Below, piece by piece: positions 24,656 to 32,577 of a DNA stretch of 64,000 nt. The stretch is from Sphaerisporangium dianthi. Its GTDB lineage: Bacteria; Actinomycetota; Actinomycetes; Streptosporangiales; Streptosporangiaceae. The notes under the pieces were generated by a model. The model did not search any database. It was not told the origin of the DNA and saw nothing but the letters and a program-made list of their open reading frames with translations. Where the stretch lies: assembly GCF_042654065.1 (NCBI RefSeq), contig NZ_JBHSFP010000029.1, positions 50,988-114,987 on the forward strand, in the 5' to 3' direction. A program made the position numbers and the translations under genes. Each line of letters opens with the position of its first letter. Within the stretch, counting starts at the first letter, position 1.

Positions 24656-25096
24656 TCAGCCCTGGGCCATCAGCCGGTAGACCGTCACGCGTTGGAGGAG
24701 GCGCCGCCGGGGATGAGGGCGATTCGCGTGCAGGTATCGCGCCGACAGGGCGGCGGTGAAGGCCGGCGCGCGTACCAGCCGCTCACCCTCCTCCACCGAG
24801 ATCTGTCCCACGCCGACCTGCTGCCACACCGACTCGATCGGCCCCATGCCGATCGGGTAGCCGGCGTCGCCCACCTCGTAGCGGCGTCGCACGTCCATGA
24901 GGTGGGCCAGCGCGACCGACATCGCCGGGCGCTCGGCCTGGGGAGCCGCCGCGACATGGCCGGCCGCGCGCTCGCCGACGCCGGGCTCCAGCAGCCACGG
25001 GTGCCGCCAGAGGTAGACCTCGCGATCGTCGTCGGCCGGCATGCGCGCCGGCTCGGCGAACATGTCCGTCTCGGGGGAGGAGGGGGACCCGGTCAC
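24656..25096 (-). CDS. Hypothetical protein
   Basis: 146 residues, no signal peptide or membrane segment. The middle part (VALAHLMDVRRRYEVGDAGYPIGMGPIESVWQQVG) is predicted helical. No family is recognised. The GTG at 25096 is the longest start; an ATG giving MFAEPARMP would shorten it by 11 residues. Its last codons read YRLMAQG-stop and the DNA around the stop is closely similar to the end of the neighbouring ThuA-ricin gene (YRLVAQG-stop). This may reflect a local duplication or conversion of the gene tail. Confidence 0.5.
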   Translation of the reverse strand: MTGSPSSPETDMFAEPARMPADDDREVYLWRHPWLLEPGVGERAAGHVAAAPQAERPAMSVALAHLMDVRRRYEVGDAGYPIGMGPIESVWQQVGVGQISVEEGERLVRAPAFTAALSARYLHANRPHPRRRLLQRVTVYRLMAQG

Positions 25097-25226
25097 GATG
25101 AGATCACGCTACGTAGTACGGCGCGCTGTGACAAGGCCAAGAGCGTTTGACCGCTGACATGGGAGGCGTCCGCGTTCACCCGAAGCCGAGAGCGCTGCGG
25201 CGGCGGGACGTCGCCGCGGCGTTCCG

Positions 25227-25258
25227 GCGGCCGTGGGACGCCGGCGTCCCACGGCCGC
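25227..25258. terminator. 32-nt perfect palindrome downstream of ThuA-ricin gene
   Basis: A perfect palindrome centred at 25242/25243, able to form a hairpin of about 14 bp with a small loop. It lies about 70 bp past the stop of the ThuA-ricin gene (minus strand), beyond the triplicated gene tail. Most likely its transcription terminator. Confidence 0.75.
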
Positions 25259-25280
25259 TCGCGCTCGTGAACCTGCCGTG

Positions 25281-25347
25281 TCAGCCCTGGGCGACCAGCC
25301 GCGTCAGCCTGGGCGACCAGCCGCGTCAGCCCTGGGCGACCAGCCGG
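25281..25347 (-). repeat. Triplicated 3' end of the ThuA-ricin gene
   Basis: Three tandem 22-23-bp units at 25281-25303, 25304-25325 and 25326-25347. Each reads, on the minus strand, as codons for RLVAQG followed by TGA. The first unit in the direction of translation ends the real protein. The other two repeat the last six codons and stop behind it, and the middle unit lacks one base. Probably replication slippage. Confidence 0.88.
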
Positions 25348-26624
25348 TAGGACTGGGCGGCCGTGCCGTTGCAGATGTACTGGACGAGTTGCACCCCGTC
25401 GGCCGTCGACGCGGCGGGGACGTCCAGGCACTTGCCGCTGTTGCGGTTGACGAAGTGGTAGTAGCCGCCGCCCTCCGGCACCGGCTGCCACTGCTGGTTG
25501 TCGCCGCCGCTGTACGTCCAGGTCTGGATCGGGGCGTTGTCGGCGGTGGACACGTCGGTCACGTCGAGCACCTGGGCGGCGTTGCCGCGGTTGTCGACGC
25601 GGACGAAACTCCCGCTCGCCGGCGCGAACCGGTACTGCTGGGCGTTGGTCGCGTTGCAGGTGTACTGCTGGATCGCGGTCCCGTTGGCCGTGCCGGCCGC
25701 GCGGGCGTCGACGCACTTGCCGCTGCCCTTGTTGACGACCGAGTACCACGCCGTCGGTGAGATCGGGTCGGTCTGGGGAGGCGGCGTGGTGCCGCCGCCC
25801 AGCCAGAGCAGGCCGTTGATCAGCCACTGGTTCTGCTGCGCGCTCGCGAAGGTCGACGACGTGCGGGTGTTCGTGGAGTAGTTCATGCGGTTGTGCCCGA
25901 AGTTGGCGTACAGCATCTTGTAGTTCCTGTTGGTCCACATGATCGGGTAGAAGCCGCTGCGCCACTGCTGGTTCGGGTCGTCGCCGACCGGGAAACTGGA
26001 GGCGTCGATCGAGGCCAGGATGTCGATGTCGGGGTTCTGCCGCAGGTCGCGGCTCCAGGAGTACCACTCGCTCACCGAGGACTGGATGGACGCCGGCAGG
26101 CCGGCCGTGGACGGGTGGCCGCGGCCCTCGATCTTCAGGGTCTCGGCGGTCGGCCCCCAGGTGTTCGTCTGGAAGGCGCCCGAGCCGAGGAAGGTGTTGT
26201 AGTACCAGCTCCACGAGCCGGGGTTGTCGGTCCACGCGCTGACATGGAAGCCCATGAAGGCTCCGCCGTTCTGCATGTAGGTCTGGAACGCGGCGCGCTG
26301 GCTCGCGGGCGGGGCGTCGTCCAGGAACATGATGACCTTGTACTGCGACAGGCCCGTGGAGCTGAGGCGGCTCCAGTCGGTCGTCGCCTCCCAGGTGAAG
26401 CCGTTCTGGGCGCCGGCCGCGGGGAACCAGTCTCTGGCCTCTTTGTCGAAGTCGATGTGGGCGGGGTCCCAGGTGCCGTTGTAGAAGGCGAGCACCTTGA
26501 ACGGGGCGGCGGCGGCCTGTGCGGTGGCGCCGGCGGGGGCGGCGGCGGCGGTGAGGCTGACGGAGGCCGCGACGGTGATGCCGAGGAGTGCGGCGAGGGA
26601 GCGTTTCACGAGGTTTCCGGGCAC
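25326..26624 (-). CDS. Secreted ThuA-domain protein with C-terminal ricin-type lectin module
   Basis: 432 residues. Sec signal (MPGNLVKRSLAALLGITVAASVSLTAAAAPAGA), then a ThuA trehalose-utilisation/glutamine-amidotransferase-like domain at about 40-280 with VLAFYNGTWDPAH, VIMFLDDAPP, GGAFMGFHVSAW, DILASID and the PIMWTNRNYKMLYANFGHNRM block. A GGGTTPPPQTD linker leads to a beta-trefoil CBM13/ricin B domain (about 300-432) with repeats of GKCVDARAAGTANGTAIQQYTCN type and QQW/QYRF motifs. Probably acts on or binds plant or fungal polysaccharide outside the cell. The GTG at 26624 is preceded by GAAGGA. The gene tail is triplicated downstream. Confidence 0.9.
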   Translation of the reverse strand: MPGNLVKRSLAALLGITVAASVSLTAAAAPAGATAQAAAAPFKVLAFYNGTWDPAHIDFDKEARDWFPAAGAQNGFTWEATTDWSRLSSTGLSQYKVIMFLDDAPPASQRAAFQTYMQNGGAFMGFHVSAWTDNPGSWSWYYNTFLGSGAFQTNTWGPTAETLKIEGRGHPSTAGLPASIQSSVSEWYSWSRDLRQNPDIDILASIDASSFPVGDDPNQQWRSGFYPIMWTNRNYKMLYANFGHNRMNYSTNTRTSSTFASAQQNQWLINGLLWLGGGTTPPPQTDPISPTAWYSVVNKGSGKCVDARAAGTANGTAIQQYTCNATNAQQYRFAPASGSFVRVDNRGNAAQVLDVTDVSTADNAPIQTWTYSGGDNQQWQPVPEGGGYYHFVNRNSGKCLDVPAASTADGVQLVQYICNGTAAQSYRLVAQG

Positions 26625-27068
26625 GAGGATCCTTCAGCGGTGGGGGGTGACTGGTGCCGAGAGTGATGGCCGCCGGTGCCGTGGCCTGCCATTGCGTACG
26701 CGCCGATGGGCGGCCGCGCCTTACCGTCGTGCGGACGGCGAAGGCGCCGGGAATGGGTCCTTTCCTTAAGAAAGTTTACTAACAGTAGGCTCGCGCTGAG
26801 GTTACGGTCAGCCGAGCCGCCTGTCAATGGCGAAGTCAGAAAGACGTGGAAGAGCCGTCAGGGACCCGGTACTCCAAGATCACAGCACTCGGGCCCCGCC
26901 CGTCGCGCCGGACCTTTCGCGGCCGAGGACGACGCACAGCGGCCTGCAAGCAGGGCTCAGGCCGCTGACAGCGGATTGCAGGCGGTCCCGCCTATCAATG
27001 GTGGTGCAAGCCCTCGATCGACGCAGCGTCCCGGACCGCACGGTCCCACCGTCACGGAGGAGATCCCG
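26625..27068. other. Divergent promoter region, no gene
   Basis: About 440 bp between two divergent secreted-protein genes. The operator-like element at 26766-26782 is the only clear feature. Open frames across it are arginine- and glycine-rich artefacts without ribosome sites. Confidence 0.5.
26766..26782. promoter_or_regulatory. AT-rich quasi-palindrome upstream of ThuA-ricin gene
   Basis: TTAAGAAAGTTTACTAA: 17 bp, arms TTAAGAAA and TTTACTAA symmetric in 6 of 8 positions about a central G. It lies about 140 bp before the start of the secreted ThuA-ricin gene. It resembles sugar-responsive operators found before secreted hydrolase genes in actinomycetes, but the regulator is not known here. 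Confidence 0.5.
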
Positions 27069-27527
27069 ATGAGCCGCACCATCCGCACCTTGCTCGGAGT
27101 CACGGCCGCCGCCGGCATCGTCGCCCTGGGCGTCCCGGCCCTCGGCTCCGCCGCGAACGCGTCGGCCACGCCCGCCGCGGGCGTCGTCACCGGCACGGCC
27201 GCCACCAGCGCCCTGCACAACCTCCGGCTGGCCCAGCCCTTCCTGTTCAATTACACCTTCAACGGCCATCTCAAGGTCGCCGGCGGCAATTTCACCCTCG
27301 GCGGCCGCGTCTACCTGGCCGTCAAGTTCAACAACGGCCGGGTGGCGTTCTCCAAGTGGCAGACCGCCCGTTCGCACTCCATCACTCCCGGCGGGACCGT
27401 CTATGTGGAGACGACGGTCGCCGCCCCCTGCGCCGGCGCGAAGAACGGGTACGCCCGCGGGTACGACGAGGTCACCAGGACCTGGTCGCCGCGGCTGCCG
27501 GTGTCGATCTGCCAGCGCATCGACTGA
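27069..27527 (+). CDS. Small secreted protein, unknown function
   Basis: 152 residues with a signal peptide (MSRTIRTLLGVTAAAGIVALGVPALGSAANASA). The mature part carries FLFNYTFNGHLKVAGGNFTLGGRVYLAVKFNNGRVAFSKW, a beta-rich pattern, and two Cys (AAPCAGAK and VSICQRID) that may pair. A strong GGAGGAG precedes the ATG at 27069. No family is recognised. Single gene. The following 312 bp (27528-27839) contains no gene or clear hairpin that I can see. Confidence 0.75.
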   Translation: MSRTIRTLLGVTAAAGIVALGVPALGSAANASATPAAGVVTGTAATSALHNLRLAQPFLFNYTFNGHLKVAGGNFTLGGRVYLAVKFNNGRVAFSKWQTARSHSITPGGTVYVETTVAAPCAGAKNGYARGYDEVTRTWSPRLPVSICQRID

Positions 27528-27839
27528 TTCCCGGACGCGTGAAGGATCATCCTCCCGGCGTCGTGAACGGCCATTTTCACGCGGAACCGGGGCGGCGTCC
27601 CTCGCCGAATCGGCCGTGCCGGCGGGCACGGCCGAGTTGCCGCTTCGCCGTGGACGGTTTCTCGACTTCGCCGCCGACAACGGCCTGCTGGTGAAAGCCG
27701 ACGGAGAACACCGATTCAAGCACCTGCTCATGCGCGGCCACCTCGCCGACTGCGACCCGGCGCGGCCGGCCGATTCGCTGAACGATGAAACCGGCGTATT
27801 CGCTGCGCCGCTCCCGCGTACGCCGGGACAATCTCCGGC

Positions 27840-28160
27840 ATGAAGGCGAAGGGCACGGGGCGGCGTGGTGACAGGCCCCTCTTCCTCATGACGGTGGTCT
27901 GGCTGGTCAGCACGCCGTTCCTGGCGGGGCTGGCCTTGTTGCTGTTCGTCGGCAGGGTCAGGGCCGGCCACTCGCCGGGTCCCGACGTCTACGAAGTCCT
28001 GCTGAGGCTGGTCACGGTCGCGGTGGGCGCGGGCATCCCGGCCACCGGGCTGCTCGTGGCCCTGGCGACCAGAAGAAGGTCATACGCCGCCCTGTTCGCG
28101 GCGGGCCTGCTCGTGACCTTCATCGGCGCATGCGCCGTCGTGCTGCTGTTCGTCGTCTGA
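27840..28160 (+). CDS. Small integral membrane protein
   Basis: 106 residues with three hydrophobic segments: LFLMTVVWLVSTPFLAGLALLLFVG, VLLRLVTVAVGAGIPATGLLVAL and YAALFAAGLLVTFIGACAVVLLFVV, with basic loops. Unknown function. Its stop lies 1 bp from the stop of the convergent small acidic protein gene. No good ribosome site is visible before the ATG, so the start is provisional. Confidence 0.62.
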   Translation: MKAKGTGRRGDRPLFLMTVVWLVSTPFLAGLALLLFVGRVRAGHSPGPDVYEVLLRLVTVAVGAGIPATGLLVALATRRRSYAALFAAGLLVTFIGACAVVLLFVV

Positions 28161-28161
28161 C

Positions 28162-28392
28162 TCACGCGCCGTGATCGCCGGGCCGGGAGTCGTCCTCCAG
28201 CGCCACGACCGCGTCGAGCAGCCCCCGCAGGCCGATCTCCTCGCGCTCGGCGTCCGTGGGATCGAACAGCCATTCGCTGACCGGCCGTCCCATCTCCTCC
28301 TCCGGACGGCTCGCTTCGGCCAGGGTCAGTTCGACCTCGACCTCGGCTTCGAGTCCGTACAGGAAGTCGTTCCCACCGTTCGGATCGCTCAT
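28162..28392 (-). CDS. Small acidic protein of the ECF41-like regulon
   Basis: 76 residues, very acidic, no membrane segment. It has GLEAEVEVELTLAEASRPEEE, SEWLFDPTDAEREEIGLRGLLDAVVALEDD. The ATG at 28392 has GGAGGAAAG upstream. No family is recognised. Its promoter (28455-28481) has the same TGTCACA-N16-TGTC layout as the ltrA and kinase promoters, so these genes are probably co-induced. It could be an accessory factor of the same stress response. Function unknown. Confidence 0.7.
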   Translation of the reverse strand: MSDPNGGNDFLYGLEAEVEVELTLAEASRPEEEMGRPVSEWLFDPTDAEREEIGLRGLLDAVVALEDDSRPGDHGA

Positions 28393-28454
28393 CTTTCCTC
28401 CATGCGTGGATCGAGTGGATGTCCGGCGTGGCCCGCCGACCGGTCGTCGGCTAA

Positions 28455-28481
28455 GACAGGGCAGCTCCCGGATCTGTGACA
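28455..28481 (-). promoter_or_regulatory. ECF41-like promoter, site A
   Basis: On the minus strand, TGTCACA (28481-28475), exactly 16 nt, then TGTC (28458-28455) followed by TTAG. ECF41 sigma factors recognise TGTCACA-N16-CGTC, so this differs by one base. Predicted transcription starts about 55 nt before the small acidic protein gene. Two further copies occur at 29828-29854 and 29880-29906, with conserved bases even in the spacer. Confidence 0.72.
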
Positions 28482-28522
28482 GCGCCAGGCCGGCCATGCC
28501 AAGCGTGCGACCCCCCAACAGG

Positions 28523-29770
28523 TCAGCCGGGGGGTCGCGAGCCTCGGCGACGCGCTCGGAGGCGGGCGGCTACGGCCGCGGTCGTGATCGTGACGGCGAC
28601 CAGCAGGACGCAGACGGCCGTGATCGCCGCGACCACGGCGGCCACACCGATCCGCGGCGCCGAGAGAGGCAGCGACAGGATGACGGCGACGCAGCCCGCG
28701 AACGCGGCGGGCGAGAAGACGGGCTCTGTGACGATGAGCGCGTGCACCGCCCACAGCGAAGCGAGATACGAAGCGGCCGGGACGGCGACGGCGTAGCCGA
28801 GCGCCACCGGTGATGCCGCGACGTCGTGCCCGCTCTGCTCCACCGCCACTTCCAGCCCGGCGCCGAGGGCCGCCAGGGCCGCGAAGATGCCGTAGTGGCC
28901 GTATCCCCACAGATACGACCGATGACGGCGCTCACTGAGTCCTTCCCCCGCCTGTACGAGGAAGTAGAGCCACCAAAGAGCGAACAGCAGCACAAGGCCG
29001 CAGGCGGCGACGACGACGAAGGGGCCGCTGATCTCGTCCGCTTCGAGCGCTCCCTCGACTCCTCTGCTCGCGGCCAGGACGCTCTCACCGAGCAGAATGA
29101 TCGTGAACAGGCCGTAGCGCTCGGCGATGTGGTGCGGGTGCCAGCTGGTGGCCTTCGCCCGTTCCGCCCAGTGCGGCACCGCGAGTTCCAGGACGACCAG
29201 GCAGGCGAAGAACGGCAGCGCGGCGGATGAGGGCAGGACGCCTGTCTCCACGAGGAGATGGCGAAGTATCCATCCCAGCTGCATGACGGCGATGCCGGCG
29301 GCATAGCGCAGCGCGGTGCGACGGCCGGCCCGGTCTTCGAGGCCGGCTCGCAGCCATTGGGCGACGAGCCCGACCCGCATGATGACGTAACCCAGTGTGA
29401 CGATCCGGTAGTCGGAGTGACCGGCCGCGGCGGGCACGCCGGCGGCGAGGACCAGCACCCCGGCCATCTGCACCATGGTCAGCAGCCGGTAGGCGACATC
29501 GTCGGTGTCGTAGGACGAGGCGAACCACGTGAAGTTCATCCACGCCCACCAGATCGCGAAGAACACCTGCAGGAACGGGAGCAGGCCCGCGAGGCCATGA
29601 CCGTCGGCGATGCCGTGCGCGAGCTGGGCGGTGACGGTCGCGACCGCGACCACGAAGGTGAGATCGAACAGCAGCTCGAGCTGGCTCGAAGCACGGTGCG
29701 GTTCGTCGATGGCGCGAGCGCTCATCCGGACCCTGACCCGGATCCGGACGTCGGCGTCGGCTGGTGGCAA
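28523..29770 (-). CDS. Low temperature requirement protein A (LtrA) family membrane protein
   Basis: A 415-residue polytopic membrane protein with about 11 hydrophobic segments. LtrA signatures are SSQLELLFDLTFVVAVATVTAQLA near the N-terminus, WWAWMNFTWFASSYDTDDVAYRLLTMVQMAGVLVLA, the conserved AERYGLFTIILLGESVLA, and WWLYFLVQAGEGLSERRHRSYLWGYGHYGIF. Listeria LtrA is needed for growth in the cold, but the molecular activity is unknown. The TTG at 29770 follows AGGAG; an ATG at 29725 (MSARAIDEP) is the alternative. Transcribed from promoter site B. Confidence 0.88.
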   Translation of the reverse strand: MPPADADVRIRVRVRMSARAIDEPHRASSQLELLFDLTFVVAVATVTAQLAHGIADGHGLAGLLPFLQVFFAIWWAWMNFTWFASSYDTDDVAYRLLTMVQMAGVLVLAAGVPAAAGHSDYRIVTLGYVIMRVGLVAQWLRAGLEDRAGRRTALRYAAGIAVMQLGWILRHLLVETGVLPSSAALPFFACLVVLELAVPHWAERAKATSWHPHHIAERYGLFTIILLGESVLAASRGVEGALEADEISGPFVVVAACGLVLLFALWWLYFLVQAGEGLSERRHRSYLWGYGHYGIFAALAALGAGLEVAVEQSGHDVAASPVALGYAVAVPAASYLASLWAVHALIVTEPVFSPAAFAGCVAVILSLPLSAPRIGVAAVVAAITAVCVLLVAVTITTAAVAARLRARRRGSRPPG

Positions 29771-29827
29771 GGTCCCCGCTCCTGTCGCTCCGTTACGTCT
29801 TGTCCGTTACGTCTTGTCCGTCCGAAA

Positions 29828-29854
29828 GACAGGGCGGCGCTCCGATCTGTGACA
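29828..29854 (-). promoter_or_regulatory. ECF41-like promoter, site B (for ltrA-type gene)
   Basis: On the minus strand TGTCACA (29854-29848), 16 nt, TGTC (29831-29828) then TTTC. The predicted start site lies about 50 nt before the LtrA start codon. Its spacer shares GATC and a GCCC end with site A. Confidence 0.75.
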
Positions 29855-29879
29855 CCGCGGCATGTATTTGTCGCGGAAC

Positions 29880-29906
29880 TGTCACAGGCCGCGAGGCTGT
29901 CCTGTC
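29880..29906 (+). promoter_or_regulatory. ECF41-like promoter, site C (for twin kinase operon)
   Basis: On the plus strand TGTCACA (29880-29886), 16 nt, TGTC (29903-29906) then TTAA. It is divergent from site B, with the two -35 elements only 25 bp apart, so both could be fired by one sigma factor. It drives the two-kinase operon through a leader of about 220 nt. Confidence 0.75.
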
Positions 29907-30137
29907 TTAACTGGCAGCCAAATGGCAGCGGATGTCCGCCGGCAGGATCCATCACGAAGATCGCTGCAATCGGCGCACCCGCCCCGATCGGGTCGACAGA
30001 GTCGGCGAAACCCGGCGGGCCCGGCCCTCGAGCGAGGGCGGCGGCAACGGACATCGACGTCTGCGCGTGCGGTACCTACCTGCCCCCGCGGCGGCTCTCA
30101 GGTGACGCACGGAATGAGAACAACGGAAGGAGTACGT

Positions 30138-30974
30138 GTGACGGCACGCCCGACGCGCCTGTACGACCGGGAGGCCTCGCGCCCATCCGACGACGGCCGT
30201 ACCCGTTCAGCGATCCGGACGCCCTCCGACAAGATGCGCGAGTTGAAGCGCGAGCTGCAGAAGAAGCGGCGCTTCGCCTCCGACGCCTCACACGAACTGC
30301 GCACGGCGGTCGCGGGGCTGCGCGTGCAACTGGAGGAGGCCTCCCTGCATCCCGACGAGACCGACGTCGGCGACCTGCTCGCCCGGGCGTTGCGAGAGAT
30401 CGACAGGCTGAACGCGATCATCACCGACCTGCGCCTCCTCGCGGAGATGGAGGCCGGCCCGCCCATCAAGCCGCAGCCTGTCGATCTCGCCGGACTGGTC
30501 CGTGACGAGATCGCCCACAGGACCGACCGCATCGCGGTCCTCGTCCGGCTGGAGCCCACGGTGACCGTCCAGGCCATCCCGATCCGGATCGGCCGGTTGC
30601 TCACCAACCTGCTGGACAACGCCCAACGGCACGGCCGGCACCTGGTCGAGATCCGGGTGCGCCGCGACGGCGACCACGCCGAGCTGACGGTCACCGACGA
30701 CGGCGACGGAGTGGCCGAATCCGAGCGAGAACGGATCTTCCAGCGCTTCACCCGGCTGAAGGCCGCCCGCCACCTCGACCACGCCGGCACCGGCCTGGGC
30801 CTGGCGATCGCCCGCGACATCGCCCAGGCCCACGCCGGCAGCCTGCACGCCGGGGAGTCCGACACAGGCGGCGCCCGCTTCGTCCTGCGCCTTCCCCTCG
30901 CGGATCCGGCCGCTACGGCCGCTACGGCCGGTCGAAGTGCGGGCCGGAACCCGCAGGAAGTGACAGATTCATGA
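30138..30974 (+). CDS. Soluble orphan sensor histidine kinase, first of a tandem pair
   Basis: 278 residues with no membrane segment or sensor domain. A basic N-terminus leads into the dimerisation/phosphoacceptor helix RRFASDASHELRTAVAGL, His at about 52; the usual Pro after RT is Ala. The catalytic ATPase domain has the N box RLLTNLLDNAQRHG, G1 VTDDGDGV, F box IFQRFTRL and G2 GTGLGLAIARDIA. The GTG at 30138 is set by GGAAGGAG 5 nt upstream. No response regulator gene is nearby. A paralogue follows after 31 bp, so they are probably co-transcribed from promoter C. Confidence 0.88.
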   Translation: MTARPTRLYDREASRPSDDGRTRSAIRTPSDKMRELKRELQKKRRFASDASHELRTAVAGLRVQLEEASLHPDETDVGDLLARALREIDRLNAIITDLRLLAEMEAGPPIKPQPVDLAGLVRDEIAHRTDRIAVLVRLEPTVTVQAIPIRIGRLLTNLLDNAQRHGRHLVEIRVRRDGDHAELTVTDDGDGVAESERERIFQRFTRLKAARHLDHAGTGLGLAIARDIAQAHAGSLHAGESDTGGARFVLRLPLADPAATAATAGRSAGRNPQEVTDS

Positions 30975-31005
30975 GCCCGGCCGGGCACGTCCGAAAGGAG
31001 GAACG

Positions 31006-31704
31006 ATGAGACAGAACGTGGACTACGCCGCACTGTCCGCCGAGCAATTGCTGGAGCGGCAACGGCAATTCGCCGCCGACGCCTCACACGAGCTGCGCAC
31101 GCCGCTCGCCGCGGTACGGGTGCAGGTGGAGGAGGCGCAGCTGCACCCGGACGACACCGACCTGCCCGATCTGCTGAACCACGTGACGGAGGACCTCGAC
31201 CGGCTGGAGAACATCATCAGCGACCTGCTCCTGCTCGCCACCCTCGAGGCCGACCTCGACAGAAAGCGGGAGGAAGTGGACCTGACGACCCTGGTCGAGA
31301 CGGTGGCGGCTCGGTGGGCGGAGAGCTACGAGGTGCGGCTCGATCTCGAAGCCGCGGTGACGGTCACGGCCGCCTCGTGGCAGATAGCCCGATTGCTCGC
31401 CAACCTGCTCGACAACGCCCTGCGTCACGCCACACGCAGACTGGAGGTGGACCTGCGCCGCGCGGGCGACCACGTGGAACTGGCCGTGGCCGACGACGGG
31501 CAGGGCATCCCTCCGGCCGACCGCGAACGCATATTCCATCGCTTCTCGCGCCTGGACACCGCCCGCAGCCGCGACCGCGGAGGCGCAGGCCTGGGCCTGG
31601 CCATCGCCCGCGAGATCGCCACGGCCCACCACGGCACCCTGCACGTCGAGGAGTCGGCCGACGGTGGCGCGCGCTTCGTGCTCCGCCTCCCTGCCGTCCT
31701 CTGA
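31006..31704 (+). CDS. Soluble orphan sensor histidine kinase, second of a tandem pair
   Basis: 232 residues, clearly paralogous to the preceding kinase over its whole length (HELRT, ExxxLHPDxTD, LDNAxRH, RIFxRF blocks). His28 lies in FAADASHELRTPLAAV, here with the canonical Pro. N box RLLANLLDNALRHA, G1 VADDGQGI, G2 GAGLGLAIAREIA. No sensor, HAMP or membrane part. AAGGAGG precedes the ATG at 31006. Two sensorless kinases in tandem suggest a heterodimeric or phosphate-exchange pair working with a response regulator elsewhere. Confidence 0.88.
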   Translation: MRQNVDYAALSAEQLLERQRQFAADASHELRTPLAAVRVQVEEAQLHPDDTDLPDLLNHVTEDLDRLENIISDLLLLATLEADLDRKREEVDLTTLVETVAARWAESYEVRLDLEAAVTVTAASWQIARLLANLLDNALRHATRRLEVDLRRAGDHVELAVADDGQGIPPADRERIFHRFSRLDTARSRDRGGAGLGLAIAREIATAHHGTLHVEESADGGARFVLRLPAVL

Positions 31705-31890
31705 TCCGACGCTCGCGGCCGTCCGGGCCTCCCGGCCGCGGGTGGTCATGCCGGACGGCCGGGATGAGGCCGTGGCGAACATTCCCGGTCATATCTTTGG
31801 GGCGACTTCACGGTAAGACGCGTTACACCGTTCGACATCTCAGGGAGGAGTTATACATCTGCCTCAGATGCACTTCGGACGGGCGGGACC

Positions 31891-32577
31891 ATGGGCATTG
31901 ATCAGTACGTGACACCGAGGATCCACCTGGCGGCCCTGATCGGGCTCGCACTGGCCCTGAGCGACGTCGCGACGACCTCCGCGACATCCGCGGCGACATC
32001 CGCGGCGACATCCGCGACGTCCTCCGTGGCGACCGCACCACTGAGCGGAGCCCGCTCGGCGGTCGGGACGCCCGCGGGCGGCGGCCAGGTCCCGGCGGCA
32101 TCCGGCCCGCGCGCGGGAGAGGCGGGCGACGCGGACCGCGCCGCCCTGGCCCAGCTCTACCAGCGGCAAGCCCAGGCGTGGGCGCGGGGCGACGCCAAGG
32201 CGTACGCCGCGACCTACACACCCGACGCCGACTTCGTGAACGTCACCGGCGAGCACATGCACACCCGCGACGAGATAGCCGATCGATACGAGGGCTTCCT
32301 GCACAAGCAGCTCAAGAACAGCCGCATCCACACCCTCCGTGAGCGCATCGACATGCTCTCGCCCTCGACAGCGCTCATCGTCCGCGAGGGATGCGTGTTC
32401 GTGGGCGCGGAGACCACCTGTCGTCCACGCACGCTGTCCGTCAACACCAGCATCGTGGTCAAGACGGCCGGCCAGTGGCTGGTCAGGGCGTTCCACAACA
32501 CCCTGGTCGACGAGAGCAAGATCCAGCGCAAGACCCCGCGGCCCACTCCCTCCACCCCGGCAGGACAGCGTTCCTGA
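31891..32577 (+). CDS. Exported SnoaL/SgcJ-like (NTF2-fold) protein
   Basis: 228 residues. An N-terminal hydrophobic region (HLAALIGLALAL) and a low-complexity ATSA-repeat linker precede an NTF2-like domain at about 80-210: RAALAQLYQRQAQAWARGDAKAYAATYTPDADFVNVTGE, the RDEIADRYEGFL block and VNTSIVVKTAGQWLVRAFHNTLV. This is the SgcJ/EcaC (DUF4440-like) form. The catalytic or binding role is unknown. The ribosome site for the ATG at 31891 is weak; a better AGGGAGGAG lies 40 nt upstream with no start codon at the right distance. Confidence 0.75.
   Translation: MGIDQYVTPRIHLAALIGLALALSDVATTSATSAATSAATSATSSVATAPLSGARSAVGTPAGGGQVPAASGPRAGEAGDADRAALAQLYQRQAQAWARGDAKAYAATYTPDADFVNVTGEHMHTRDEIADRYEGFLHKQLKNSRIHTLRERIDMLSPSTALIVREGCVFVGAETTCRPRTLSVNTSIVVKTAGQWLVRAFHNTLVDESKIQRKTPRPTPSTPAGQRS
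31981..32016 (+). repeat. Three perfect 12-bp repeats in the SnoaL-like gene
   Basis: GCGACATCCGCG occurs three times in tandem without error, coding for ATSA three times in the linker after the signal segment. It is a likely length-variable tract. Confidence 0.9.

Noticed and set aside
24656..25096. Idea that this gene is a broken ricin-lectin paralogue because its tail resembles the ThuA-ricin tail
   Set aside because: Only about the last seven codons match; no QxW repeats or other lectin features appear in the rest.
25115..25140. A TGTCACA sequence on the minus strand near the hypothetical gene
   Set aside because: At 16-nt spacing the following bases are AGCG, not CGTC or TGTC, and it points away from a sensible gene start.
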